Shown: one piece after another, positions 14,699 to 22,171 of the stretch
How positions within the stretch are numbered: the stretch's first letter is position 1
Layout: each line of letters opens with the position of its first letter
Source: Egaibacter sp046050465
Lineage (GTDB): Bacteria; Pseudomonadota; Gammaproteobacteria; Burkholderiales; Burkholderiaceae_C
DNA length: 22,171 bases
Assembly (NCBI GenBank): GCA_046050465.1
Contig: JBJOPS010000046.1
Coordinates: forward strand, 1 to 22,171
Direction of reading: 5' to 3'
Made by a program: the position numbers and the translations under genes
The notes under the pieces: generated by a model
Databases searched by the model: none
What the model saw: only the letters and a program-made list of their open reading frames with translations
Told to the model about the DNA's origin: nothing

Positions 14699-15941
14699 GC
14701 GGCTGCGCCAGCTTTTCTCGACTGTCACCCCCAATCCGGCTTTTAGCGCCATCAGCCTGGGCATGGGCGAGCCCAAACACCCCACGCCCGCCTTTTTGCA
14801 ACAAGCCATGGTGGATGCGATCACATCCCGGCCCAGCGGGCTGGCGGCTTACCCGGCCACCGCTGGCGAGCTCAAACTGCGCGAAGCCTTCACCGGCTGG
14901 CTGCACACCCGCTACCAGCTGGAGGTGAACGCCGCTACGCAGGTGTTGCCGGTGAACGGTTCGCGCGAAGCGCTGTTTGCGCTGGCGCAGACGGTGATCG
15001 ACCCCCAGGCCCGCCCGACGCCGGGCCGCCCCAAGGCGGGCGACGACCCCTTGGGGGGCAGCGAACCCAACCGAGTGGGGAGCGTGGGGGCAAACAGCCC
15101 GGTGGTGGTTTGCCCGAACCCGTTCTACCAAATCTACGAAGGCGCAGCGCTGCTGTCCGGCGCGCAGCCGTATTTCGTGGCGTCAGACCCGAAACGCAAC
15201 TTTGCGCAGGACTGGGACAGCGTGCCCGACGCCGTCTGGGCCCGCACCCAGCTGCTGTTTGTGTGTTCACCCGGCAACCCCACCGGCGCCGTGATGCCGC
15301 TCAGTGAATGGGAAAAACTCTTTGCGTTGAGCGATCGCCATGGTTTCGTGATTGCGTCCGACGAGTGTTACAGCGAAATTTACTTCCGCGACGAACCACC
15401 TCTGGGCGGCATGGAAGCCGCCGCCAAACTGGGGCGCAGCGACTTTAAAAACCTCATTTCGCTGACCAGCCTGTCCAAACGCAGCAATGTACCCGGCATG
15501 CGCAGTGGCTTCGTGGCGGGTGACGCGGCGCTGATCAAGCAGTTTTTGCTCTACCGCACCTACCACGGCAGCGCCATGAGCCCGGTGGTGCAAAGTGCCA
15601 GCATTGCCGCCTGGAACGATGAAATCCACGTGGTGGAAAACCGTCGCATGTACCGCGACAAATTTGCCCAGGTCACACCCATTCTGGCCGACGTGCTGGA
15701 TGTGGCCCTGCCCGATGCCGCGTTTTACCTGTGGGCCGGTGTGCGGGGAAGCGACACCGAATTCGCGCGCGACCTGCTGGCTCAATACAATGTGACTGTT
15801 TTGCCCGGCAGTTATCTCGCACGCGATGCCCACGGCAGCAACCCGGGCGCCGGGCGCATCCGGATGGCGCTGGTGGCTGAAACCGCTGAATGCGTGGAAG
15901 CCGCCCGGCGCATCGCCGAATTTGTCAAATCCCGGGCTTGA
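14658..15941 (+). CDS. dapC: N-succinyldiaminopimelate aminotransferase DapC
   Basis: DapC is a PLP-dependent fold-type I aminotransferase. It converts N-succinyl-2-amino-6-ketopimelate and glutamate to N-succinyl-LL-diaminopimelate in lysine/peptidoglycan precursor synthesis. The 427-residue product shows MNPLLSRLQPYPFERLRQLF (typical N-terminus), GMGEPKHPTPAF, the cofactor-binding CSPGNPTG, SDECYSEIYF, the PLP lysine K274 in SLSKRSN, and the substrate-contacting Arg in GRIRMAL. Homologues are close to 395-400 residues. The surplus is residues about 118-147, lying between TVIDPQ and VVVCPNPFYQIYEG, and is encoded by a GC-rich repeat (15020-15090) plus short flanks. The fold core is intact, so activity is likely. 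dapD follows 39 bp downstream, and dapE is three genes on. Confidence 0.96.
   Translation: MNPLLSRLQPYPFERLRQLFSTVTPNPAFSAISLGMGEPKHPTPAFLQQAMVDAITSRPSGLAAYPATAGELKLREAFTGWLHTRYQLEVNAATQVLPVNGSREALFALAQTVIDPQARPTPGRPKAGDDPLGGSEPNRVGSVGANSPVVVCPNPFYQIYEGAALLSGAQPYFVASDPKRNFAQDWDSVPDAVWARTQLLFVCSPGNPTGAVMPLSEWEKLFALSDRHGFVIASDECYSEIYFRDEPPLGGMEAAAKLGRSDFKNLISLTSLSKRSNVPGMRSGFVAGDAALIKQFLLYRTYHGSAMSPVVQSASIAAWNDEIHVVENRRMYRDKFAQVTPILADVLDVALPDAAFYLWAGVRGSDTEFARDLLAQYNVTVLPGSYLARDAHGSNPGAGRIRMALVAETAECVEAARRIAEFVKSRA
15020..15090. repeat. GC-rich interspersed palindromic repeat, copy B (inside dapC)
   Basis: This 71-bp plus-strand stretch shares ordered blocks with 1613-1666. The blocks are GCCGGGCCGCCCC followed by AGGC, CCCCTTGGGGGGCAGCGAA, and a terminal GCGTGGGGG. 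It is longer by an internal GCGAC stretch and a CCCAACCGAGTGGGGA stretch. It contains self-complementary pieces (GCCGCCCC/GGCGGGC-like, CCCCTTGGGG). It contributes about 24 of the 30 extra residues of DapC without a stop codon. Confidence 0.85.
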
Positions 15942-15980
15942 ACCCGAACCTGAATTTCATTGTTTTTTACTGATCCATCC

Positions 15981-16805
15981 ATGACCCAACAACTGCAAAA
16001 CATCATCGACGCCGCGTGGGAAAACCGCGCCAATATTTCCGTCAAATCAGCGCCCAAAGAAACCGCAGACGCGGTGGAGCACGTTATTGCCGAGCTGAAC
16101 AAGGGCCGCCTGCGGGTAGCCACCCGCGAGGGCGTGGGCCAGTGGACCACGCACCAGTGGATCAAAAAGGCCGTGTTGCTGAGCTTCCGGCTGCAGGACA
16201 ACGCCATCATCAAGGCGGGTGATCTGGGGTTTTACGACAAGGTGCAAACCAAGTTTGCGCACCTGGACGAAGCCGCCATCGCTGCAACGGGTGTGCGCGT
16301 GGTGCCGCCAGCCGTGGCGCGGCGCGGCAGCTTCATTGGCAAGGGCGCGATTTTGATGCCCTCTTTTGTGAACATCGGTGCCTATGTCGACGAAGGCACG
16401 ATGGTGGACACGTGGGCCGCTGTAGGCTCCTGCGCACAGATCGGCAAAAATGTGCATTTGAGCGGCGGCGTCGGCATTGGCGGCGTGCTGGAGCCGATGC
16501 AGGCCAACCCGACCATCATTGAAGACAACTGCTTCATTGGCGCGCGCTCCGAGGTGGTGGAAGGTGTGATCGTCGAGGAAAACTCGGTGCTGTCCATGGG
16601 TGTGTACATCGGCCAGAGCACCAAGATTTATGACCGGGCCACCGGCACGGTCACCTATGGCCGCATTCCAGCTGGTTCCGTCGTGGTGTCGGGCAGCATG
16701 CCCAGTGCAGACGGCAAATACAGCCTGTACTGCGTGGTGATCGTCAAGCGCGTGGACGCCCAGACCCGAGCCAAGACCAGCCTGAACGACCTGCTGCGCG
16801 ATTAG
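15981..16805 (+). CDS. dapD: 2,3,4,5-tetrahydropyridine-2,6-dicarboxylate N-succinyltransferase DapD
   Basis: DapD transfers succinyl from succinyl-CoA to tetrahydrodipicolinate, the first committed step of the succinylase branch to diaminopimelate; DapC acts next. The 274-residue product starts MTQQLQNIIDAAWENRANIS, the canonical N-terminus. The central part (about 100-235) shows hexapeptide-repeat periodicity of a left-handed beta-helix (GSFIGKGAILMPSFVNIGAYV and so on). It carries the conserved GGVGIGGVLEP and the ARSEVVEGVIVEE stretch. An in-frame TTG 21 bp upstream (15960) is rejected because it adds residues absent from the family. No Shine-Dalgarno is apparent before the ATG. The length is exactly typical. 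Confidence 0.98.
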   Translation: MTQQLQNIIDAAWENRANISVKSAPKETADAVEHVIAELNKGRLRVATREGVGQWTTHQWIKKAVLLSFRLQDNAIIKAGDLGFYDKVQTKFAHLDEAAIAATGVRVVPPAVARRGSFIGKGAILMPSFVNIGAYVDEGTMVDTWAAVGSCAQIGKNVHLSGGVGIGGVLEPMQANPTIIEDNCFIGARSEVVEGVIVEENSVLSMGVYIGQSTKIYDRATGTVTYGRIPAGSVVVSGSMPSADGKYSLYCVVIVKRVDAQTRAKTSLNDLLRD

Positions 16806-16860
16806 GCCCAACCCAAAATCCATCGTCACGCGAAATCAATCAATTCGAGGAGCACCGGCA

Positions 16861-18006
16861 ATGAGCACCATGGAACGAATCCTGAAGCTGATGGGCGAAA
16901 AAAAGGCGTCTGACGTTTATCTGTCAGCCCACTCACCCGCTCTGATCAAGATCAATGGCCAGTGCGTACCTATCAACAGCCAGATGCTACCGCCGGAGGC
17001 TCCCCGCAATCTGCTGGCCGAGGTAGTGGCACCGCAACACATTGCCGAGCTGGAAGAAACGGGTGAACTCAACATCGGCTTTCCGCTGGAAGGAGTAGGC
17101 CGGTTTCGGGTCAGCGCCATGCGTCAGCGCGGTTCTTATGCCGTGGTTATTCGTTACATACCGCAGGAAATTCCGCCCTTGAGCACGTTATCGGTACCAG
17201 CAATTCTGGCTGACCTGATCATGGAAAAGCGTGGATTGCTGCTGATGGTAGGCGCCACAGGAGCAGGTAAAAGCACCACACTGGCAGCAATGATTGATCT
17301 GCGCAACGAGATGTCCACAGGGCATATCCTGACCATTGAAGACCCGGTCGAATATCTGTTCAAGAATAAAAAATCTCTGATCAATCAGAGGGAGATCGGA
17401 TTGGACACACAATCCCTGCAAGTCGCCCTGAAGAATGCTCTTAGACAGGCCCCCGATGTCATCCTGATTGGCGAAATCCGTGATCGTGAGACCATGTCTG
17501 CCGCCATTGCTTATGCCCAGTCAGGCCATTTATGTTTGGCCACCATGCACGCCAACAACAGCCATCAAGCCCTGAACCGCATATTGAGCTTTTATCCGGT
17601 GGAGGTGCGCCAGACCATGCTGGGAGACCTGTCGTCAGCTCTCAAAGCTGTCGTTTCTCAGCGACTGCTACGCACCACTACAGGAGGCCGCCTGCCCGCT
17701 GTCGAAGTGCTGCTGAACACCAAGTTGATATCGGATTTGATTGAAAAAGGAGACTTCTCTGGCGTCAAGGAAGCTGTTGAAAAATCTATGGCTGAGGGTT
17801 CACAAACCTTTGAACAGGATATTGCTCGCCTGATTGCTGATGGCACAGTAGATCGCAAGGAGGGCCTCGCACATGCCGATTCCCCAACCAACTTGATGTG
17901 GCGACTGCAGAATGACTTTGTCGCCGTAACCAAGGCACCAGAGGTAGAGGAAGAGCGTAATGATGAGCCCTCCTTTACCGAAATTACGCTGGATGTAACC
18001 CATTAA
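16861..18006 (+). CDS. pilU: PilT/PilU-family type IV pilus ATPase, PilU-like
   Basis: Members are hexameric cytoplasmic ATPases that drive retraction of type IV pili. The 381-residue protein has an N-terminal PAS-like region (SDVYLSAHSPALIKINGQ), Walker A GATGAGKST (131-139, K137), the Asp box (HILTIEDPVEYLF), Walker B APDVILIGEIRDRETM, and the His box SGHLCLATMHANN. The C-terminus (LISDLIEKGDFSGVKEAVEK, QTFEQDI, HADSPTNL) and acidic tail follow PilU rather than PilT. No other pilus gene is in the window, so this may be a paralogue of a pilTU pair elsewhere. GAGGAG at 16846-16851 precedes the ATG. The stop overlaps the dapE start by 1 bp, so it is embedded in the lysine cluster. Its codons look more AT-rich than those of its neighbours. 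Confidence 0.92.
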   Translation: MSTMERILKLMGEKKASDVYLSAHSPALIKINGQCVPINSQMLPPEAPRNLLAEVVAPQHIAELEETGELNIGFPLEGVGRFRVSAMRQRGSYAVVIRYIPQEIPPLSTLSVPAILADLIMEKRGLLLMVGATGAGKSTTLAAMIDLRNEMSTGHILTIEDPVEYLFKNKKSLINQREIGLDTQSLQVALKNALRQAPDVILIGEIRDRETMSAAIAYAQSGHLCLATMHANNSHQALNRILSFYPVEVRQTMLGDLSSALKAVVSQRLLRTTTGGRLPAVEVLLNTKLISDLIEKGDFSGVKEAVEKSMAEGSQTFEQDIARLIADGTVDRKEGLAHADSPTNLMWRLQNDFVAVTKAPEVEEERNDEPSFTEITLDVTH

Positions 18007-19178
18007 TGTCCGGCACATTGCGCCTTGCTGAAGAGCTGATTTCCCGTGCCTCCGTCACGCCAAACGATGCCGGCTGTCTTGACATCATCTTGGCCCGCCT
18101 CGCTCCACTGGGTTTTGCCTGTGAGTTGATAGAAAGCGGACCGGATGGTGCCAGGGTCAAAAACCTGTGGGCTAAACGTGCGGCCACATCGCGTTCCAGC
18201 GTCGCCCGTAACCACCTTTTTGTTTTTGCAGGGCACACCGACGTGGTCCCCACCGGGCCATTGGACCAGTGGAGCAGCGCCCCCTTCGTACCTTCCCACC
18301 GAAACGCCCGGCTGTACGGACGAGGCGCGAGCGACATGAAAACCTCTCTGGCAGCATTTGTCGTCGCCACTGAGGAATTTTTAGCCAAAAGCCCGCACAC
18401 AGCCCTGTCTATCGGCTTCCTGTTGACCAGCGACGAGGAAGGCCCGGCAGTTGACGGCACTGTCATGGTCTGTGAGGCCCTGACACAACGTGGTGAACGC
18501 ATGGACTACTGCGTCGTAGGCGAACCCACGTCCGTCGAACGCACCGGCGACATGATCAAAAACGGCCGGCGCGGCACCATGAGCGGCAAGCTCACCGTCA
18601 AAGGGGTACAGGGCCACATCGCCTACCCGCATCTGGCGAAGAACCCGATTCACCTGGTGGCGCCCGCTCTGACTGAACTGGTGGGGATCGAATGGGACAA
18701 GGGCAACGAGTTTTTTCCACCCACGACCTGGCAGGTCAGCAACATCCATGGCGGCACGGGTGCGAGCAACGTGATTCCCGGTGCGGTGGTGATTGATTTC
18801 AATTTTCGATTTTCAACTGAATCCACTCCCGAGGGGTTGCAACAACGTCTGCAGAACGTCTTGACCCGCCATAGGCTGGAATTCGATGTGCAATGGGTTA
18901 TGGGCGGCCTGCCCTTTCTCACGACGCCGGGCACGCTGGTAAACGCTGTTCGGGATGCCATTCGCGCGGAGACTGGTCTGGAAACCCAGCTATCCACCAC
19001 TGGCGGTACCAGTGACGGCCGGTTCATTGCGCAAATCTGTCCGCAAGTAATCGAACTGGGCCCACCCAACGCGACCATCCACAAAATCGACGAATACGTG
19101 GCCGTCGCGGACATTGAGCCGCTGAAAAACATTTACCGCCGCTTGCTGGTCAATCTCAGTCAGGCTGGGGCAGCATGA
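18006..19178 (+). CDS. dapE: Succinyl-diaminopimelate desuccinylase DapE
   Basis: DapE is a di-zinc M20 hydrolase that releases succinate from N-succinyl-LL-diaminopimelate. Ligands and catalytic residues are visible in the 390-residue product: H77 and D79 in AGHTDVVP, D110 in GRGASDMK, catalytic E144 and ligand E145 in SDEEGP, E173 in VGEPTS, and H359 in NATIHKI. The dimerisation lid domain (about 190-300) contains NGRRGTMSGKLTVKGVQGH. About 7 residues more than in E. coli lie between the NLWAK and LFVFAGHTD segments (TSRSSVARN), a variable loop. The ATG overlaps the pilU-like stop by 1 bp (TAATG) and its own stop overlaps the prmB start by 4 bp (ATGA), so translation of the three genes is probably coupled. 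Confidence 0.97.
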   Translation: MSGTLRLAEELISRASVTPNDAGCLDIILARLAPLGFACELIESGPDGARVKNLWAKRAATSRSSVARNHLFVFAGHTDVVPTGPLDQWSSAPFVPSHRNARLYGRGASDMKTSLAAFVVATEEFLAKSPHTALSIGFLLTSDEEGPAVDGTVMVCEALTQRGERMDYCVVGEPTSVERTGDMIKNGRRGTMSGKLTVKGVQGHIAYPHLAKNPIHLVAPALTELVGIEWDKGNEFFPPTTWQVSNIHGGTGASNVIPGAVVIDFNFRFSTESTPEGLQQRLQNVLTRHRLEFDVQWVMGGLPFLTTPGTLVNAVRDAIRAETGLETQLSTTGGTSDGRFIAQICPQVIELGPPNATIHKIDEYVAVADIEPLKNIYRRLLVNLSQAGAA

Positions 19179-20050
19179 CCGTCATCGAATTGATCGAGTC
19201 CGGTGCGGCGCAGTTAACTGAGGCTGGGGTGTCTTTTGGCCACGGCACCACCAATGCATTTGACGAAGCGACCTGGCTGGTGCTGTGGCAGCTGGGCCTG
19301 GCACTGGATTCATCGCTGGACGGGCCAGATTCAGTATCAAATCGACCTGTATCCCCCGTCGAACATACCCAAGTAGCTACTCTTTTTATAGCAAGAATAG
19401 AAACCCGAAAACCGGCCGCTTACCTGACAAAGGAAGCCTGGTTGCAGGGTGTGCCGTTTTATGTGGACGAGCGAGCCATCGTGCCGCGCAGCCTGATCGC
19501 CGAAATGCTGGTCAATGGTGCCATCGACCCGTGGCTGAGCGAAGACACGCATCGCGTGCTGGACTTATGCACCGGCAACGGCAGTCTGGCCATACTCGCG
19601 GGCATGGCATTCCCCGACGTGCAGGTGGATGCAACTGACATCTCGGCCGATGCTCTGGCGGTGGCACGCATCAATGTGGACAAACACAACCTGCAGGGCC
19701 GCGTCACGTTGCTGACTTCGGATGGTCTGGCTCGCGTGAACGGACCCTACGACCTGATTCTGTGCAACCCCCCTTATGTCAATGCAATGAGCATGGCCGC
19801 GCTGCCACAGGAATTCAAGACCGAGCCCGCGCTGGCGCTGGCAGGTGGTGCCGACGGCATGGATTTCGTCCGCCAGTTGCTGCGCAACGTCGCCGTACAC
19901 ATGACTGAGCAAGCTGTTCTGGTGCTGGAAATAGGCAACGAGCGCGCCCATTTTGAAGCGGCATTCCCTTCGCTGGAAGTGGTTTGGCTGGAAACCAGCG
20001 CTGGCGAAGACCAGGTTTTGCTGGTGACGCGCGAAGCACTTATTGTTTAG
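19175..20050 (+). CDS. prmB: Ribosomal protein uL3 N5-glutamine methyltransferase PrmB
   Basis: PrmB methylates the amide of a glutamine in 50S protein uL3 (L3) using S-adenosylmethionine. The 291-residue product has the PrmB-specific N-terminal half (FGHGTTNAFDEATWLVLW, AYLTKEAWLQGVPFYVDERAIVPRS). The methyltransferase core has the SAM loop VLDLCTGNGS (D130), VDATDIS, the catalytic N198-P-P-Y201 motif, and LPQEFKTEPALALAGGADG, which separates PrmB from PrmC. Codons for residues about 55-73 lie in a copy of the 56-bp dispersed repeat and use rare ATA and AGA codons. The protein still aligns with homologues here (QVATLFIARIETRKPAAYLT). It overlaps dapE by 4 bp and precedes an ABC-F gene by 11 bp. 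Confidence 0.96.
   Translation: MTVIELIESGAAQLTEAGVSFGHGTTNAFDEATWLVLWQLGLALDSSLDGPDSVSNRPVSPVEHTQVATLFIARIETRKPAAYLTKEAWLQGVPFYVDERAIVPRSLIAEMLVNGAIDPWLSEDTHRVLDLCTGNGSLAILAGMAFPDVQVDATDISADALAVARINVDKHNLQGRVTLLTSDGLARVNGPYDLILCNPPYVNAMSMAALPQEFKTEPALALAGGADGMDFVRQLLRNVAVHMTEQAVLVLEIGNERAHFEAAFPSLEVVWLETSAGEDQVLLVTREALIV
19338..19393 (+). repeat. 56-bp AT-rich dispersed repeat, copy 3 (inside prmB)
   Basis: The order is CAAATCGACCTGTAT, CCCCCGT (19353-19359, five of seven matches to CCCTTGT), 16 nt, GCTACT (19376-19381), CTTTTT, ATAGCA (19388-19393). The block spacing equals that of the copies at 13711-13766 and 8068-8123. It is an AT-rich patch inside a GC-rich gene. Confidence 0.65.
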
Positions 20051-20061
20051 TCTAGAACCCG

Positions 20062-22017
20062 ATGATTACCCTGAAAAACGTTACGCTGCGCCGCAGCGCC
20101 AAAGTGCTGCTCGACAGTGCGTCTGTCACCCTGAATCCAGGCGAGAAAGTAGGTCTGGTCGGCCGCAACGGTGCGGGCAAGTCATCGCTGTTTGCGCTGC
20201 TCAATGGCAGCCTGCACGAAGACGCAGGTGAGTACTACATTCCGGCCCAGTGGCGCATGGGCCAGGTGGCACAGGACATGCCCGAGACAGACCAAAGCGC
20301 TACCGACTTTGTGGTGGAAGGCGACACGGTGCTGCAGGCCGCCCAGGCTGAAGTCACGGCTTCTGAGGCGACCGATGACTACGACCGCATGGCCCACGCC
20401 TACATGGCGCTACAGGACGCAGGCGCGCATGATGCACCAGCCCGGGCTCAAGCGTTAATTCTCGGCCTGGGTTTCAAGACCACCGAACTCACTAATCCGG
20501 TGAACAGCTTCTCCGGCGGCTGGCGGATGCGCCTGCAACTCGCCCGCGCGCTGATGTGTCCGTCGGATTTGCTGCTGCTGGACGAGCCAACCAACCACCT
20601 GGACCTGGACGCACTGGTGTGGCTGGAAGCCTGGCTCAAACGCTACGAAGGCACCATGGTCGTGATCAGCCATGATCGCGAGTTTCTCGATGCGGTGACC
20701 AATGTCACGCTGCATATCGACGCGGGCAAGCTGGTGCGCTACGGCGGCAATTACAGCAAGTTTGAAGACATGCGCGCCGAGCAGATGGAGTTGCAGCAAA
20801 ACGCATTCGCCAAGCAGCAGGACAAGATTGCCCATCTGCAAAAATTCATTGCCCGATTCAAGGCCAAGGCCAGCAAGGCCAAGCAGGCACAAAGCCGCGT
20901 CAAGGCGCTGGACCGCATGGAGAAAATTGCTCCACTGCTGGCCGATGCAGATTTCAGTTTCGAGTTCAAGGAACCCGCCAACCTGCCCAACCCGATGCTG
21001 TCGATGACGGGTGTCAGTTTTGGCTATCCTGCGCCGGAAAATGCCCCCCAGGGCACACCGCCCACCGTGATTGTGCAAAACGTCAGCCGCTCGGTGCTGG
21101 CGGGTCAGCGCATCGGCATTCTGGGCGCCAATGGCCAGGGCAAGTCAACGCTGGTCAAGACCGTGGCCCGCGACCTGCAACCTATTGGTGGCGACGTGAC
21201 AGAAGGCAAAGGCCTGAACATCGGCTACTTTGCCCAGCAGGAACTGGATGTGCTGCGCCCGGCGGACACACCGCTGGAACACATGATCCGCCTGGTCAAG
21301 GAAATGACGGCCGCCGGCAAGATCGCCGGCCAGGCCACACGCGAGCAGGACCTGCGCAGCTTTCTAGGCACCTTCAACTTTGGCGGCGACATGGTCAAGC
21401 AGGCTGTGGGCAGCATGAGTGGCGGTGAAAAAGCACGCCTGGTGCTGTGCATGATCGTCTGGCAGCGCCCTAACCTGCTGCTACTGGACGAGCCCACCAA
21501 TCACCTGGATCTGGCGACCCGCGAAGCACTCGCGATGGCACTCAATGAGTTTGAAGGCACCGTGATGCTGGTGAGCCACGATCGCGCCCTGCTCCGCTCG
21601 GTGTGTGACGAGTTCTGGATGGTCTCTCGCGGCGGTGTGGCCCCATTTGATGGCGACCTGGACGACTACCAGCGTTATCTGCTGGACGAAGCCAAACGTC
21701 AGCGCGAGGAAATCAAGGAGGCATCCAGCAAACAGGCCAAAGCTGAAGCCAAAGCCACCAAGGATGCTGCCGCAATCGGCAAAAGTATCAGCAAAACCAG
21801 GAGCTCACCTGCGCAGCGTGAACTGACGCAGATTGAAGAGCGCATGAAAACCTTGAATGCAGAAGGGGCCGCGCTGGAAAGCCGCCTCTCAGCGGCCACC
21901 CTGCCTGCTGAAATTGCCGACATGGGGAAACGCCTTAAGCAGGTCAACGACGAGTTGCAAACCCTGGAAGAAAAGTGGCTGGCCCTGTCTAGCGAACTGG
22001 AAAGCCTGTCAGCCTGA
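20062..22017 (+). CDS. yheS: ABC-F family ATPase, YheS type
   Basis: ABC-F proteins are soluble twin-ATPase factors that bind the ribosomal E site and act on stalled or translating ribosomes; the exact role of YheS is less clear. The 651-residue protein has two ABC domains and no membrane segment. ABC1 has Walker A GRNGAGKSS (K40), signature SGGWRMRLQLARAL (S151) and Walker B LLLLDEPTNHLDLD (D174, E175). A K/Q-rich helical P-site linker follows at about 245-300 (QKFIARFKAKASKAKQAQSR). ABC2 has GANGQGKST (K361), signature SGGEKARLVL (S453) and LLLLDEPTNHLDL (D476, E477). A C-terminal Lys/Glu-rich coiled coil occupies about 545-650. The layout and wording match YheS rather than Uup or EttA. ATG 20062 is the family start. 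With prmB directly upstream, the pair suggests a ribosome-related end to the operon. Confidence 0.95.
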   Translation: MITLKNVTLRRSAKVLLDSASVTLNPGEKVGLVGRNGAGKSSLFALLNGSLHEDAGEYYIPAQWRMGQVAQDMPETDQSATDFVVEGDTVLQAAQAEVTASEATDDYDRMAHAYMALQDAGAHDAPARAQALILGLGFKTTELTNPVNSFSGGWRMRLQLARALMCPSDLLLLDEPTNHLDLDALVWLEAWLKRYEGTMVVISHDREFLDAVTNVTLHIDAGKLVRYGGNYSKFEDMRAEQMELQQNAFAKQQDKIAHLQKFIARFKAKASKAKQAQSRVKALDRMEKIAPLLADADFSFEFKEPANLPNPMLSMTGVSFGYPAPENAPQGTPPTVIVQNVSRSVLAGQRIGILGANGQGKSTLVKTVARDLQPIGGDVTEGKGLNIGYFAQQELDVLRPADTPLEHMIRLVKEMTAAGKIAGQATREQDLRSFLGTFNFGGDMVKQAVGSMSGGEKARLVLCMIVWQRPNLLLLDEPTNHLDLATREALAMALNEFEGTVMLVSHDRALLRSVCDEFWMVSRGGVAPFDGDLDDYQRYLLDEAKRQREEIKEASSKQAKAEAKATKDAAAIGKSISKTRSSPAQRELTQIEERMKTLNAEGAALESRLSAATLPAEIADMGKRLKQVNDELQTLEEKWLALSSELESLSA

Positions 22018-22029
22018 ACTAGGGTGCAA

Positions 22030-22048
22030 AAGGCATTGGCTCAGCCTT
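22030..22048. terminator. Weak candidate bidirectional terminator between yheS and trxB
   Basis: AAGGC and GCCTT are separated by 9 nt in the 37-bp gap between the convergent yheS and trxB stops. On the minus strand GCCTTTTGC gives a very short T-run. The stem is only 5 bp, so this is a tentative call. Confidence 0.25.
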
Positions 22049-22054
22049 GGAGTT

Positions 22055-22171
22055 TTACTGCTCAAGAAACCGCTGCGCATCCAAAGCAGCCATGCAGCCC
22101 GTTCCCGCACTGGTAATGGCCTGACGGTAAATGTGATCCTGCACATCACCAGCGGCAAACACACCCGGCAC
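22055..22171 (-). CDS. trxB: Thioredoxin reductase TrxB, C-terminal end (start beyond right edge)
   Basis: The last 38 codons plus TAA (22055-22057) are visible. The translation VPGVFAAGDVQDHIYRQAIT followed by SAGTGCMAALDAQRFLEQ matches the C-terminus of bacterial thioredoxin reductase. It contains the FAD-binding GVFAAGDV motif and the RQAITSAGTGCMAA helix. TrxB uses NADPH to reduce thioredoxin in the cytosol. The NADPH domain and the redox CxxC lie outside the window. It is convergent with yheS. Confidence 0.96.
   Translation of the reverse strand: MPGVFAAGDVQDHIYRQAITSAGTGCMAALDAQRFLEQ

Noticed and set aside
15960..15980. TTG start for dapD
   Set aside because: DapD proteins begin at the MTQQLQ position; the extra seven residues are not family-like.
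1..22171. CRISPR array, toxin-antitoxin pair, defence island, prophage, biosynthetic cluster, tRNA or rRNA
   Set aside because: Nothing of these kinds was recognised. The window is almost fully accounted for by conserved housekeeping genes, so no undescribed multi-gene system is claimed.

Overview
The window looks like a chromosomal housekeeping region of a betaproteobacterium, most likely Burkholderiales/Comamonadaceae (Rhodoferax- or Polaromonas-like). The reasons are the high-GC coding style, the order smc-zipA-ligA-def, the clustered dapC-dapD-(pilU-like)-dapE-prmB genes, and two small repeat families that I associate from memory with Comamonadaceae genomes. The genus is an inference. No tRNA, rRNA, CRISPR array, prophage or intact insertion sequence was seen.

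Layout. (1) 1-2528, minus strand: a tight operon of nitroreductase, pncB (NAD salvage) and a 2-hydroxyacid dehydrogenase cut by the left edge. (2) 2529-2850: a 322-bp gap holding a decayed transposase C-terminus. (3) 2851-6317, plus strand: map and glnD. (4) 6330-13547, minus strand: smc, zipA, ligA, def, convergent with glnD. (5) 13548-13887: a 340-bp AT-rich intergenic region with inverted repeats, one dispersed repeat copy, and the leader of the next gene. (6) 13888-22017, plus strand: a GlsB/YeaQ-type stress membrane protein, an uncharacterised helical protein, dapC, dapD, a PilU-like ATPase, dapE, prmB and a YheS-type ABC-F protein. (7) 22055-22171, minus strand: the 3' end of trxB.

Functionally, map and def carry out the two N-terminal processing steps on new proteins. 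glnD is the nitrogen sensor that modifies PII. smc, zipA and ligA join chromosome compaction, Z-ring anchoring and DNA ligation. dapC, dapD and dapE are three of the four succinylase-branch steps to diaminopimelate and lysine. prmB methylates ribosomal protein uL3, and the ABC-F protein probably acts on the ribosome as well.

I found no undescribed multi-gene system. The most interesting signal is two families of short interspersed repeats that lie inside essential or core genes without breaking the frame. A GC-rich element (54 and 71 bp copies) adds about 30 residues to both PncB and DapC. It has the same plus-strand orientation in both, so it is translated from opposite strands. A 56-bp AT-rich element with fixed internal spacing (CCCTTGT, 16 nt, GCTAYT, 6 nt, ATAGCA) occurs between genes at 13711-13766 and inside ligA and prmB, where it seems to rewrite the codons without changing protein length.
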